Source: Antarcticimicrobium sediminis (GTDB taxonomy: Bacteria > Pseudomonadota > Alphaproteobacteria > Rhodobacterales > Rhodobacteraceae). Taken from it: DNA of 64,000 bases. Every line of letters starts with the position of its first letter. The stretch's first letter is position 1. Under the pieces are notes generated by a model. The model ran no database searches, was not told the origin of the DNA, and saw only the letters and a list, made by a program, of their open reading frames with translations. Location: assembly GCF_004348975.1 (NCBI RefSeq), contig NZ_SMFP01000019.1, positions 1 to 64,000 on the forward strand. Direction: 5' to 3'. Position numbers and translations under genes: made by a program. Below, piece by piece: positions 47,162 to 56,359 of the stretch.

Positions 47162-47917
47162 TCAGGCTTCGATGACGAACATCTGGTTGTGAAGCGCGGC
47201 TTTCATCACGGCCTGCGCGGTGGTCTCGACCGCCAGCGCCTCGCGCGCCAAGCGTAGATGTTTTTCCACCGTCGCCGAGGTCAGCCCCATCAGCACCGCG
47301 ATATCCTGCATGGTCTTGCCATCGCCCACCCATTCCAGCGCCTCGCGCTGCCGTTTGGTCAGAGAACGCTTGGGCGCGACATGGGGCAACGTCAGGATTT
47401 TCAGATGGGCAATATTATTCATCAGCAGGATGTCTTCGCCATGGATCTTCCAGATCTCATCAATATCCGTCTGGGTCATCCCCGGCCGCGCACAGAGCGA
47501 AATCGCGCCCTTTGAGCGCACAGAGACGGAATTGAAACTGATCGTATAGCCGGCGGTGACGTTCATCTTGTGATTGAAATCATACACCATCTGCTCCTGC
47601 GGCGTGAAGGTCTGGCTGGCCATCATCTGGTTGATCATGCGCCAGCTTTCGGCCCCTTCGTTTTTCAGCGCCCAATGCAGCATCGGGGCATCAAAATATA
47701 GACCACCATGCATAAACCTATCGACATAGTCTTTGCTGTGATTGGTCAGGATCACAAAGTCGTCCGGGTCCCCAAGCGAGGTTTCGGTGCGATATCGCGT
47801 ATAGCCATAAAGCAGGCGATCAAAGCCGTAGCGGGCCATTTCCTTGGTATGGGTGGACCAAAGCGCTTCGAGCGAAGGCGCGCGCGAGATAAAGTTGAGA
47901 TAGCTGCGCAGGGTCAT
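47162..47917 (-). CDS. LuxR-family autoinducer-binding regulator (solo)
   Basis: Regulator of 251 residues. The N-terminal autoinducer-binding domain has MARYGFDRLLYGYTRYR and YFDAPMLHWALKN, which contain the D-x-x-P/W residues that contact acyl-homoserine lactones in TraR/LuxR. The C-terminal LuxR HTH has LTKRQREALEWVGDGKTMQD and TSATVEKHLRLAREAL. No luxI gene lies nearby, so it is a solo regulator within this window. The start at 47917 (MTLRSYLNFISRA) was chosen because upstream residues look non-coding. Confidence 0.9.
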   Translation of the reverse strand: MTLRSYLNFISRAPSLEALWSTHTKEMARYGFDRLLYGYTRYRTETSLGDPDDFVILTNHSKDYVDRFMHGGLYFDAPMLHWALKNEGAESWRMINQMMASQTFTPQEQMVYDFNHKMNVTAGYTISFNSVSVRSKGAISLCARPGMTQTDIDEIWKIHGEDILLMNNIAHLKILTLPHVAPKRSLTKRQREALEWVGDGKTMQDIAVLMGLTSATVEKHLRLAREALAVETTAQAVMKAALHNQMFVIEA

Positions 47918-48002
47918 GAAAGACCCCGCCGACCGATCCGGGCCGCGTCTGATTCTTGCACGAAGATATTCATACACACCATCTGGTATTGGGGTTTCTG
48001 CG

Positions 48003-48024
48003 CAGACCGGTATGCCGGGGTCTG
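48003..48024. promoter_or_regulatory. lux-box-like dyad upstream of luxR
   Basis: CAGACC-N10-GGTCTG (48003-48024) is a 22-bp dyad, about 86 bp upstream of the luxR start. Its size resembles a lux box, which fits autoregulation, but the half-sites do not match the classical consensus closely. Confidence 0.3.
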
Positions 48025-48168
48025 AACCATCCCGATACAACTATAACGGAGTTGATCGAAAAACATGTACTCCCATCCCTCATAGAGCTAGGAATACACG
48101 TTCAAACCGTTCCCTGTCCAGTTCGTCTTGCGTTCTAGCCTGCAAGCGAAAGGTCGATCCTTCGGGGC

Positions 48169-48648
48169 TCAATCCTGCGGGGGGGCGAACACCGTCATGG
48201 CCAGCCAATCGGCGACCAATGCCGGGCTGTCGTGCCCCTCGATCTCTATGCTCAGACTGAATTCGCGCAACACCTCGACCTCAGAGCGTTGCCGGATCGC
48301 TGTCAGGATAAAGCGTCCGCGCAGACGTGCCCCGGACGGAACCGGGCTAAGAAAGCGCAGCTTGTTGAAGCCGTAATTGAGGGTCATCACCTCACCGGAC
48401 AGGGGCGTGAAACAATCCTCGCCAAATCGACTGGCCAACGACAGGGTCAGAAATCCATGCGCGATGGTTCCGCCGAACGGGGCCTCGGCGGCGGCGCGTT
48501 CGGGATCGACGTGAATCCACTGGTGGTCGTGGGTGACGTCGGCGAAGGCGTCGATCATGGGTTGATCGACCGTGATCCAGTCCGACAGGCCGATTTCGGT
48601 ACCGATCAGGGCCTCTTGCGCCGCGAGGGCGGTTTCAATTTCAGTCAT
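48169..48648 (-). CDS. MaoC-like dehydratase / hotdog-fold protein
   Basis: Protein of 159 residues with the hydratase-2 motif: ADVTHDHQWIHVDPERAAAE followed by GTIAHGFLTLSLASRF (catalytic Asp and His pair of R-specific enoyl-CoA hydratases). The ATG at 48648 has AAAGGATGCGTC upstream. Likely hydrates enoyl-CoA in fatty-acid or polyhydroxyalkanoate metabolism. It is divergent from the phosphatase gene. Confidence 0.9.
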   Translation of the reverse strand: MTEIETALAAQEALIGTEIGLSDWITVDQPMIDAFADVTHDHQWIHVDPERAAAEAPFGGTIAHGFLTLSLASRFGEDCFTPLSGEVMTLNYGFNKLRFLSPVPSGARLRGRFILTAIRQRSEVEVLREFSLSIEIEGHDSPALVADWLAMTVFAPPQD

Positions 48649-48758
48649 GACGCATCCTTTTGCGTTGTAGAACAGGGAGTTGGGACGCAGGTCCAAGGCG
48701 GGTTGCGCTTGGTCCTCGTCGGGTTACTTTGCCACGCGACACCAGGCAGGAGGCTTTG

Positions 48759-49415
48759 ATGACCCGCGAATATCGCCAACATGTGTATCGCCCGCCCGCA
48801 GGCGCCGCCGATATCCTGCTGATCCGCCACGGCGAAAGCATGCCGGCGCGGCCCGGCGAATCTTTTCCGATGACCGGCGGGCATGGCGACCCGGCCCTGC
48901 ATGAGACCGGCCATGCGCAGGCCGCCGCCGTGGCGGAGCGGTTGCAGCGCGCGCCGCTCGCCGCGATCTATGTCACCACCTTGCAACGCACGCATCAGAC
49001 CGCCGCGCCGCTGGCCGCGCGTCTGGGTCTGACCCCGCGCGTCGAATCTGATCTGCGCGAGGTGCATCTGGGCGACTGGGACGGCGGGCTTTACCGCATC
49101 AAGGCCGCCGAGAACGACCCGGCCTTTCAGCGCGCCCGTGAACGCCGTGAATGGGGCGAGATCCCCGGCGCCGAGACCACCGCCGCGTTGCAGACCCGCG
49201 TACGGGCAGGGCTGCTGCGCATCGCGGCGGCCCATCCCGATCAACTGGTTGCCGCCGTGGTCCATGGCGGTGTCATCGGCGCCGCGATGGCCTTGGCCAG
49301 CGGCGCGGATGCCTTTGCCTTTAACGGGGCGGCCAACGGCTCGATCAGCCGGTTGGTAATTCAGGGCGACCGGATGACCGTGCGGGGTTTCAACGATTGT
49401 GCGCATCTGAACTGA
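48759..49415 (+). CDS. Histidine phosphatase family protein
   Basis: Protein of 218 residues of the phosphoglycerate-mutase-like family. Catalytic RHGE lies in ADILLIRHGESMP; the second His is VVHGGVIG. SD AGGAGG before the ATG at 48759. Substrate unknown. Confidence 0.88.
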   Translation: MTREYRQHVYRPPAGAADILLIRHGESMPARPGESFPMTGGHGDPALHETGHAQAAAVAERLQRAPLAAIYVTTLQRTHQTAAPLAARLGLTPRVESDLREVHLGDWDGGLYRIKAAENDPAFQRARERREWGEIPGAETTAALQTRVRAGLLRIAAAHPDQLVAAVVHGGVIGAAMALASGADAFAFNGAANGSISRLVIQGDRMTVRGFNDCAHLN

Positions 49416-49421
49416 CCGACC

Positions 49422-50417
49422 TCAGTCCATGATCAGAACGACCTTGCCCTTGGCCTTGCGCTCCTCCATCAGCTTCAACGCTTCGCCCGCTTGCTCCAAC
49501 GGGAAGCGCGCGCTGATTTGCGGCTTGATCTTGCCCGCGCCATAAAGCCGGAACAGATCGGCCATGTTGGCGGCATGCCCCTCGGGTTCGCGCGCGACCG
49601 CCGCGCCCCAGAACACGCCAACGATCTGGCTGCCCTTCAACAAGGTCAAGTTCAGCGGGATCTTGGGGATGCCGGCAGGAAAGCCAACCACCAGAAACCG
49701 CCCCTTCCACGCCAGCGCGCGCAGCGCCGGTTCGGCATAGTCCCCGCCCACCGCGTCATAGACCACGTCGACTCCTTCGGGTCCGGCCAGTTCCTTGATC
49801 TTGGCCGAAAGCGCCCTTTGTGCATCGCGATCCATCTCGCGCGGATAGATCAGGGTCTCGTCAGCGCCGATGTCACGGCAAAACGCCGCCTTGTCCTCGG
49901 AAGAGACGGCTGCGATCACCCGCGCGCCCGCCGCTTTGCCCAATTCAATCGCCGCCGCGCCAACGCCGCCGGCCGCGCCCAGAATCAACAGGGTTTCGCC
50001 CTTTTGCAGTTGCGCCCGGTCCTTCAGCGCGTGATGCGAGGTGCCATAGGTAAAGACGAAACAGGCCGCATCCTCATAGGGCATCGCATCGGGGATCTTG
50101 ACGGCTTTTGCGGCCTCGACATTGATACGGGTGGCGAATCCGCCATGCCCGGTCAACGCCAGCACCCGATCACCAACGGCAAACCCGCTGATACCTTCGC
50201 CCACCTCAAGAACTTCGCCCGCGACCTCGCCGCCCGGCGCAAAGGGACGCTGCGGCTTGAACTGGTACAGATCGCGGATGATCAACGTGTCGGGAAAATT
50301 CAGCCCCGCCGCATGGACCTTGAGCAAAAGATGTCCCTTTTTTACCTCGGGGTCCGGGACGTCCGTCAAGATCAGGGTGTCGGGGCCGCCGGGTGCGGTG
50401 CTGAGCATGGCTTTCAT
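49422..50417 (-). CDS. NADPH:quinone oxidoreductase-like MDR enzyme
   Basis: Enzyme of 331 residues of the zinc-free medium-chain dehydrogenase/reductase group. N-terminal APGGPDTLILTDVPDPEV, then nucleotide-binding LILGAAGGVGAAAIELG and VVYDAVGGDYAEPALRAL. Strong GGAGG before the ATG at 50417. It is divergent from the acyl-CoA dehydrogenase operon and shares its promoter region. Confidence 0.9.
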   Translation of the reverse strand: MKAMLSTAPGGPDTLILTDVPDPEVKKGHLLLKVHAAGLNFPDTLIIRDLYQFKPQRPFAPGGEVAGEVLEVGEGISGFAVGDRVLALTGHGGFATRINVEAAKAVKIPDAMPYEDAACFVFTYGTSHHALKDRAQLQKGETLLILGAAGGVGAAAIELGKAAGARVIAAVSSEDKAAFCRDIGADETLIYPREMDRDAQRALSAKIKELAGPEGVDVVYDAVGGDYAEPALRALAWKGRFLVVGFPAGIPKIPLNLTLLKGSQIVGVFWGAAVAREPEGHAANMADLFRLYGAGKIKPQISARFPLEQAGEALKLMEERKAKGKVVLIMD

Positions 50418-50506
50418 TCTGTTTTCCTCCATATGCCGCGACGTTCGTGCACGCCGCAAAATCCGCCCGAGTCATCCCGTTGCAAAACCCTGTTGTCAAT
50501 CGAAAT

Positions 50507-50523
50507 GCAAAATGCAATTTTGC
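50507..50523. promoter_or_regulatory. Palindrome GCAAAA-TGCAA-TTTTGC in divergent promoter
   Basis: A perfect 6-5-6 inverted repeat lies between the quinone oxidoreductase and acyl-CoA dehydrogenase genes, with a second dyad GCGG-AATATG-CCGC at 50527-50540. They are candidate operators; the IclR protein encoded at the end of the operon is one possible binder. Confidence 0.45.
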
Positions 50524-50558
50524 TGTGCGGAATATGCCGCGCAATATGAGGGGGGAGC

Positions 50559-51737
50559 ATGGGGCAGGATTCAGGCGATCTGGCGTTGTTTCGCGCCGAC
50601 ATCCGGGCTTGGCTGGACGAAAACTGTCCGCAGGATATGCGCGACGGGGCTGTCGGCGAAGATAGCATCTGCTGGGGCGGAAAAAACTGGAACTTCACGT
50701 CAGAAGCGCAGGAAATCTGGCTGCACCGCTGCGCGACGGCGGGCTATTCCGTGCCGACATGGCCGGTGGAATACGGCGGTGCCGGGCTGAACCGCGATCA
50801 GGAAAAGATCTTTCATGAGGAAATGGCGCGCATCAACGCGCGCCTGCCGCTGCAGAGTTTCGGCATCTGGATGCTGGGGCCGGCGCTTTTGCAGTTTGGC
50901 ACCCACGCGCAAAAGCTGCACTTTCTGCCGCCCATCGCACGCGGTGAGATCCGCTGGTGCCAAGGCTATTCCGAGCCGGGGGCGGGATCTGATCTCGCCA
51001 GCGTTCAGACAAAGGCCGAGGACAAGGGCGATCACTGGCTGGTCAACGGGCAAAAGATCTGGACCTCCTATGCCAACAAGGCCGACTGGATCTTTGCCTT
51101 GCTGCGCACGGATCGGGACGCGCCCAAGCACAAGGGAATCTCCTTTGTTCTGATCGATATGCGTAGCGAGGGGGCCTCGACCCGTCCGATCGGATTGATT
51201 TCCGGCGCCTCGCCATTTTGCGAGACCTTCTTCGACAACGTGAAGGTGCCGAAATCCTATGGCGAAGACATCCCGTCGCAGGTCGGCGAGATCAATCGCG
51301 GCTGGGACGTGGCAAAATACCTGCTGACCCATGAGCGCGAGATGATTTCGGGCTCGGCCATGCTGGCGGGCAGTGGTCGCTCGCTTGGCGTGATCCTGAG
51401 CGAGAGCGGGCATCTGGACGACCCGATCCTGCGCGCCGACGTGATGCGCGCCGAGATCGACGAACTCGCCTTTGGCCTGACGCTGGAACGCTACAAGGAT
51501 CAGGCGTCGGCCGGGCAGGGCACCGGCGATGCCTCTGCCATGCTGAAATACGTCGGCACCGAGCTGAACAAGCGTCGGCAAGAACTGATCATGGCCGGGG
51601 CCGGCGCTGATGCGCTGGCTTGGGATGACGGGCGCGCGCCGGATTGGTTGCGCAGCAAGGCAAATTCGATCGAGGGCGGCACCTCCGAGGTGATGCTCAG
51701 CATCCTCTCGCGTCGCGTTCTTGGGCTGCCGGGGTAA
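50559..51737 (+). CDS. Acyl-CoA dehydrogenase, catalytic-type subunit
   Basis: Flavoprotein of 392 residues. FAD/substrate motifs: WCQGYSEPGAGSDLASVQTK and WTSYANKADWIF. The C-terminus ends in NSIEGGTSEVMLSILSRRVL, which includes the Glu used as catalytic base in many acyl-CoA dehydrogenases. The H-G-G-x-G flavin-contact motif expected about 50 residues earlier is missing. It is immediately followed by a complementary paralogue, so the active enzyme may be an alpha-beta heteromer. The operon suggests fatty-acid or branched/cyclic acyl-CoA oxidation. Confidence 0.92.
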   Translation: MGQDSGDLALFRADIRAWLDENCPQDMRDGAVGEDSICWGGKNWNFTSEAQEIWLHRCATAGYSVPTWPVEYGGAGLNRDQEKIFHEEMARINARLPLQSFGIWMLGPALLQFGTHAQKLHFLPPIARGEIRWCQGYSEPGAGSDLASVQTKAEDKGDHWLVNGQKIWTSYANKADWIFALLRTDRDAPKHKGISFVLIDMRSEGASTRPIGLISGASPFCETFFDNVKVPKSYGEDIPSQVGEINRGWDVAKYLLTHEREMISGSAMLAGSGRSLGVILSESGHLDDPILRADVMRAEIDELAFGLTLERYKDQASAGQGTGDASAMLKYVGTELNKRRQELIMAGAGADALAWDDGRAPDWLRSKANSIEGGTSEVMLSILSRRVLGLPG

Positions 51738-51742
51738 CGGAC

Positions 51743-52858
51743 ATGACAAAACTGGTTAGAACCGAAGAAGAGATCATGCTGGCCGATGCCGCACGCGGGT
51801 TTCTTGACGAGGCCGCGCCGGTTGCGCATCTGCGCGCGCAGCGTGACGCCGGGCAGACCCACGATCCCGAGCTCTGGAAACAGATGGCTGAGATGGGCTG
51901 GGCCGGAGTTCTGGTGCCCGAAGCGGCAGGCGGCGCCGATATGGGCTTTGCCGCTGCCAATGTGCTGGCTGAGGAAATGGGCCGCAGCTTGACCGCCAGC
52001 CCGTTCCTGTCGACCGCCGTGATCGCGGCCACGGCGCTGCGCCAAATCAGCGACGAGCGCGCCCGGACCGCCTTGGCAGCCATCGCGGGCGGCGCGCGGA
52101 CCTATGCGCTGGCGATTGACGAAGGGTCGAAACACGCCCCCGAGGCAAGCGCGTTGCGCGCTGAGCGGGACGGCAACGGCTTTCGCCTGAGCGGCGAAAA
52201 ACGCTTTGTCGTCGATGGCGGCTTTGCCAATCACCTGCTGGTCCTGGCGCGCACCGATGCCGGGCTGACGCTGTTTGATATCCCCGCCGATCGCGCCGGG
52301 ATCGCGCGCACGGCGCAAGCAATGATCGACAGCCGCGATGCGGCGCGGATCACTTTCGACGGGGTCGAGGCGACGGGCGACAACGTGTTGGGTCAGGTTG
52401 ACGATGCGATGACGGTGCTGGCGCCTGCGCTGCACGCCGGGCAGGCGGCGCTGGCCGCCGAGATGTCCGGGTTGGCCGCCGGGGCCTTTGGCATGACGCT
52501 GGCCTATCTCAAGGAGCGCACACAGTTTGGTGTGCCCATCGGCAGCTTTCAGGCGCTGCAACATCGCGCCGCGCATCTGTGGAGCGACTGCGAGGTGACC
52601 GCCTCGGCCATCCTCAACGCGGGCCGGATGCTGGACGGTGACCCGGACAATGCTGCGCTTGCCGTGTCGCTGGCCAAGGCACGCGCCACCCAGACCGCGC
52701 AGCTTGCGGTGCAGGAGGGGGTGCAGATGCACGGCGGCATCGGCATGACCGACGAATTCGACATGGGCTTTTACATGAAGCGCGCCCGTGTCGGGGCCGA
52801 ATGGCTTGGAGATTATGGTTATCACGCGGGCGTTGTTGCCCGCCTGCGCGGATTCTGA
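51743..52858 (+). CDS. Acyl-CoA dehydrogenase, non-catalytic-type partner
   Basis: Protein of 371 residues with the acyl-CoA dehydrogenase fold. It has QEGVQMHGGIGMTDEFDMGF, the flavin-contact motif, but the C-terminus stops at GVVARLRGF without the catalytic Glu segment. It starts 5 nt after its paralogue. The two complement each other, as in heterotetrameric FadE pairs known in actinobacteria. Confidence 0.9.
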   Translation: MTKLVRTEEEIMLADAARGFLDEAAPVAHLRAQRDAGQTHDPELWKQMAEMGWAGVLVPEAAGGADMGFAAANVLAEEMGRSLTASPFLSTAVIAATALRQISDERARTALAAIAGGARTYALAIDEGSKHAPEASALRAERDGNGFRLSGEKRFVVDGGFANHLLVLARTDAGLTLFDIPADRAGIARTAQAMIDSRDAARITFDGVEATGDNVLGQVDDAMTVLAPALHAGQAALAAEMSGLAAGAFGMTLAYLKERTQFGVPIGSFQALQHRAAHLWSDCEVTASAILNAGRMLDGDPDNAALAVSLAKARATQTAQLAVQEGVQMHGGIGMTDEFDMGFYMKRARVGAEWLGDYGYHAGVVARLRGF

Positions 52859-52868
52859 AGGAACTGAT

Positions 52869-53690
52869 ATGACACCTGAAACCCTGTTCAATCTTACCGG
52901 CAAGACAGCTTTGGTTACTGGCGGTGCCACCGGCATCGGCCGCATGGCCGCCGAAGGGCTGCTGCGTGCCGGTGCCCGCGTCCTGATCGCCAGCCGCAAG
53001 GGCGATGCCTGCGAAGCTGTGGCGCAAGAGCTCAACGCGCTTGGCGGCCCCGGAACCGCCGAAGGATTCGCGGGCGATGTGGGCAGCGAGGCAGGGATCG
53101 AAGCCCTCGTGCAAGAGGTGAAAAACCGCACGGAGCGCCTTGAAATCCTTATGAACAATGCGGGCCGCACCTGGGGGGCTCCGCTCGGGCAATTCCCCTA
53201 TGAGGCTTGGGACAAGGTGATGGGCCTCAATGTCGCGGGCCCGTTTCACCTGACGCAAAGCCTGTTGCCGCTGCTCACCGCCTCGGGCACGCTCGACGAT
53301 CCGGCGCGGGTGGTCAACGTCGGTTCGGTCATGGGCGAGGTGCCGATGGGCGACGGGGCCTATAGCTATGCCGCCTCCAAGGCCGCGGTGATGCACCTGA
53401 CCAAGATCCTCGCCAAGGAGCTGGCGGGCCGGTCCATCACTGTCAATGCGCTGGCGCCGGGGCCTTTCGTGTCGAAAATGACCGCTTTTGTCACGGGCGA
53501 CGTGGAACGGCGCGCAAAGGTCGGGGCCGGGGTTCCGCTGGGCCGGGTCGGGCGCGACGAGGATATCGCGGGCTGCATGCTGTTTCTGTGCGGGTGTGGC
53601 GGGGCCTATGTGACCGGCGCGACGATCCCGGTTTCGGGCGGGCTGAACGTGCAGGTCGGCAGCGACCTGTTCGGGCCAGCGCTGGATTGA
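52869..53690 (+). CDS. Short-chain dehydrogenase/reductase (FabG-like)
   Basis: Enzyme of 273 residues: cofactor motif TGGATGIGRM, NNAG, and catalytic YSYAASK. Ends in GATIPVSGGLNVQ. Start at 52869 leaves 10 nt after the preceding gene; an upstream extension to 52788 would overlap it. Probably a 3-hydroxyacyl-CoA or similar dehydrogenase. Confidence 0.92.
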   Translation: MTPETLFNLTGKTALVTGGATGIGRMAAEGLLRAGARVLIASRKGDACEAVAQELNALGGPGTAEGFAGDVGSEAGIEALVQEVKNRTERLEILMNNAGRTWGAPLGQFPYEAWDKVMGLNVAGPFHLTQSLLPLLTASGTLDDPARVVNVGSVMGEVPMGDGAYSYAASKAAVMHLTKILAKELAGRSITVNALAPGPFVSKMTAFVTGDVERRAKVGAGVPLGRVGRDEDIAGCMLFLCGCGGAYVTGATIPVSGGLNVQVGSDLFGPALD

Positions 53691-53718
53691 GCCGGAATCA
53701 CGACAGGAGGACAGGATC

Positions 53719-54648
53719 ATGAGTATTCGATTTGATGGCCGCGTTGCCATCGTCACCGGTGCTGGTGCCGGGTTGGGTCGCAGCCATGCTCTGGGGCTGG
53801 CGGCGCGCGGTGCGAAGGTGGTGATCAACGATCTCGGCGCCTCAACCCAGGGCGAAGGGCAGTCGTCGGACGCGGCCAGCGCCGTCGTGGACGAGATCCG
53901 CGCCGCCGGTGGTGAAGCGATCGCCCATGGCACCGACGTCGCGGACGAGGCGGGCGTACGCGACATGGTTGATCAGGCGATGAAGGCCTGGGGCCGCATC
54001 GACATTCTCGTCAACAACGCGGGCATCCTACGCGACAAGACCTTTTCCAAGATGACGCTGGAAGATTTCCGCAAGGTGGTCGATGTGCACCTGATGGGCT
54101 CCACCACCTGCACCCATGCGGTCTGGCCGATCCTGCGGGAACAGAAATACGGGCGGATCGTGCTGACCTCTTCGGCCTCTGGCCTGTATGGCAACTTTGG
54201 CCAGTCGAACTATGGCGCGGCCAAGGCGGCGATGTTGGGGCTGATGAACGTGCTGCACATGGAGGGCGCGCGCGACGATATCCGCGTCAACATGCTGGCC
54301 CCGACCGCCGCGACCCGGATGACCGAAAGCCTGATGCCGCCCGAGGCGCTGGAGCTGTTGCGCCCCGAGGCGATCACCCCCGGCCTGCTGTATCTGGTCA
54401 GCGACGACGCGCCATCGCGCACGATCCTTGGGGCCGGCGCGGGCTGCTATGCGCTGACCCGCGTTTACGAGACCGAAGGTGTGCTGCTGGAGGGCGACGC
54501 CAATACCCCCGAAGGGGTGGCCGCCCAGTTTGACGCCATCGCCGATCCCTCTGGTCAGAAAGAGCTGACCGATGCCTTTCAACAAACCCGGAAATACGCC
54601 CGCAAGGCCGCCGATGCCCGTGGCCTGAACCTACCATGGGGTGATTGA
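53719..54648 (+). CDS. SDR of the MFE-2 hydroxyacyl-CoA dehydrogenase type
   Basis: Enzyme of 309 residues. TGAGAGLGRSHALGLAARGA and VVINDLGASTQGEGQ closely resemble the dehydrogenase domain of peroxisomal multifunctional enzyme type 2; catalytic residues are in SNYGAAK. It is larger than FabG-type SDRs by a C-terminal region of about 50 residues. Likely oxidises (3R)-hydroxyacyl-CoA. Confidence 0.9.
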   Translation: MSIRFDGRVAIVTGAGAGLGRSHALGLAARGAKVVINDLGASTQGEGQSSDAASAVVDEIRAAGGEAIAHGTDVADEAGVRDMVDQAMKAWGRIDILVNNAGILRDKTFSKMTLEDFRKVVDVHLMGSTTCTHAVWPILREQKYGRIVLTSSASGLYGNFGQSNYGAAKAAMLGLMNVLHMEGARDDIRVNMLAPTAATRMTESLMPPEALELLRPEAITPGLLYLVSDDAPSRTILGAGAGCYALTRVYETEGVLLEGDANTPEGVAAQFDAIADPSGQKELTDAFQQTRKYARKAADARGLNLPWGD

Positions 54649-54653
54649 GGCGC

Positions 54654-55313
54654 ATGGCTGAACTTCTGGTCATTCGCCACGCGCAGGCCTCTTTTGGGGC
54701 CGAAGACGCCGGGGGCTATGACAAGCTCAGCGATCTTGGCCACCAACAGGCCGAGATCGCGGGCCGGGCACTGCGGGCGTCGGGCTGGGTGCCGGACCGG
54801 CTGATCACCGGCACCTTGGCGCGGCAGCAGCAAACCCTGCACTCCATGGGGTTCTGCGCCGCGCCGGAAACCCATCCGGGCTGGAACGAATACGATTTCC
54901 ACGATCTTCTGCATGCCCGGTTCGGTGGCGCGGTGCCGGATGCGGTGCTTGGGGATCGCAAAACCCACTTCCGCACCCTGCGCGAGACCCTGCTTGACTG
55001 GCAGGCTGGCGGGTGCCGCGGCGCGCGGGAAACTTGGGAGAACTTTACCGCCCGCGTCGAGGCCGCACGTGTTTCTGCCACCGCCGAACCGGTCGAGCGG
55101 GTTCTGGTCGTCAGTTCCGGCGGTGCCATCGGACAGTTGGTCGCCGCCAGTCTGGACGCGCCAGCGAAACAGATGATCGCGCTGAACCTGCAGGTGAAAA
55201 ACACCTCGATGTCGCGATTCATCTTTTCCGGGACCCGGTTTTTCCTGCATGAATTCAATGCCACACCGCATTTCGCGCCGCCCGAGGCCGCCGATCTGCT
55301 GACCTATAGCTGA
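54654..55313 (+). CDS. Histidine phosphatase family protein
   Basis: Protein of 219 residues: VIRHAQASFGAEDAGGYD contains the catalytic His; the second catalytic region is VVSSGGAIG, in which the usual His is replaced by Ser. The ATG at 54654 begins MAELLVIRHAQ. Operon position between an SDR and an APH-like gene. It is an unlikely phosphoglycerate mutase; function unknown. Confidence 0.86.
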   Translation: MAELLVIRHAQASFGAEDAGGYDKLSDLGHQQAEIAGRALRASGWVPDRLITGTLARQQQTLHSMGFCAAPETHPGWNEYDFHDLLHARFGGAVPDAVLGDRKTHFRTLRETLLDWQAGGCRGARETWENFTARVEAARVSATAEPVERVLVVSSGGAIGQLVAASLDAPAKQMIALNLQVKNTSMSRFIFSGTRFFLHEFNATPHFAPPEAADLLTYS

Positions 55314-55322
55314 GGACAATCG

Positions 55323-56354
55323 ATGAGCAACACAGCGCAAACCCTCGATCTTGATGCGGTGGATGCCTATCTGCGGGCGCATCTGCCCGGATATAAGGGG
55401 CCTTTGGAGGCGACGAAATTCGACGTCGGCCAGTCCAACCCGACCTTTTTGCTGTCAACGCCAGCGCACAAATACGTGCTGCGGCGCAAACCCCCGGGGG
55501 TTCTGCTGAAATCGGCCCATGCGGTCGACCGGGAGTTCCGGGTACAGAAGGCGCTCGAGAACAGCAAGGTTCCTGTCGCCAAGATGCACCTTCTTTGCGA
55601 GGATGACAGCGTCATCGGCTCGGCCTTTTACGTGATGGACTTCCTCGACGGTCGCAACTTTGCCGATCCAACCATGGAGGGCGAAGACAACGCCACACGC
55701 GCCGGGGTCATCGACGAGATGAACCGCGTTCTGGCAGAACTGCACATGGTCGATATCGACGCGGTTGGCCTGTCGGATTACGGCCCTCCGGGCAATTACA
55801 TCGAACGCCAGCTGGGCCGCTGGTCCAAGCAATACCGCGCCTCGGAAACCGAGGTGATCCCGGAGATGGATACCTTGATGGAACGGCTCGCCGCCACGAT
55901 CCCGCCCGAGGATGGGCAGCGCACGCTGGTGCATGGGGATTTCCGTATCGACAACATGATCTTTGCAAAAGGCAGCACCGACTGCCTGGCCATGCTGGAT
56001 TGGGAGCTGTCGACCATCGGACATCCCTATGCCGATCTGGCGGCCGTGATCATGCAATGGCAGATGCCGCCGGGCGGCGAAGGGCGCGGTCTGGACGGTA
56101 TCGACCGCGCCGCTTTGGGGCTTCCCAGCGATGAGGCGTTCATTGCAAGCTATTGCGAACGTCGCGGCCTGCCGGGGATCGACAATTTCGGCTTCTACCT
56201 GTCCTTCTGCTTTTTCCGCATGGCGGCGATCATCCAAGGGGTGTTGAAACGCGCGCTGGACGGCAATGCGTCAAACCCGGAACGGGCGCGACAATTGGGC
56301 CGCCACGTGCCGCAATTTGCCGCCCACGGGCTCGCCGCGCTGGACAAGGGGTAA
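55323..56354 (+). CDS. Phosphotransferase (APH) family, ACAD-associated
   Basis: Protein of 343 residues. Kinase-like motifs: VHGDFRIDNMIF and LDWELSTIGHPYADLA. Similar to the N-terminal APH domain of ACAD10/ACAD11 and to bacterial genes beside acyl-CoA dehydrogenases. In mammals these proteins phosphorylate 4-hydroxyacyl-CoA for further oxidation; a related role here is inference. Confidence 0.9.
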   Translation: MSNTAQTLDLDAVDAYLRAHLPGYKGPLEATKFDVGQSNPTFLLSTPAHKYVLRRKPPGVLLKSAHAVDREFRVQKALENSKVPVAKMHLLCEDDSVIGSAFYVMDFLDGRNFADPTMEGEDNATRAGVIDEMNRVLAELHMVDIDAVGLSDYGPPGNYIERQLGRWSKQYRASETEVIPEMDTLMERLAATIPPEDGQRTLVHGDFRIDNMIFAKGSTDCLAMLDWELSTIGHPYADLAAVIMQWQMPPGGEGRGLDGIDRAALGLPSDEAFIASYCERRGLPGIDNFGFYLSFCFFRMAAIIQGVLKRALDGNASNPERARQLGRHVPQFAAHGLAALDKG

Positions 56355-56359
56355 AGGGC

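Noticed and set aside
51500-53170. Long minus-strand open frame (556 codons) opposite the acyl-CoA dehydrogenases
   Set aside because: Antisense shadow of two well-defined flavoproteins and an SDR; low-complexity residues and no motif.
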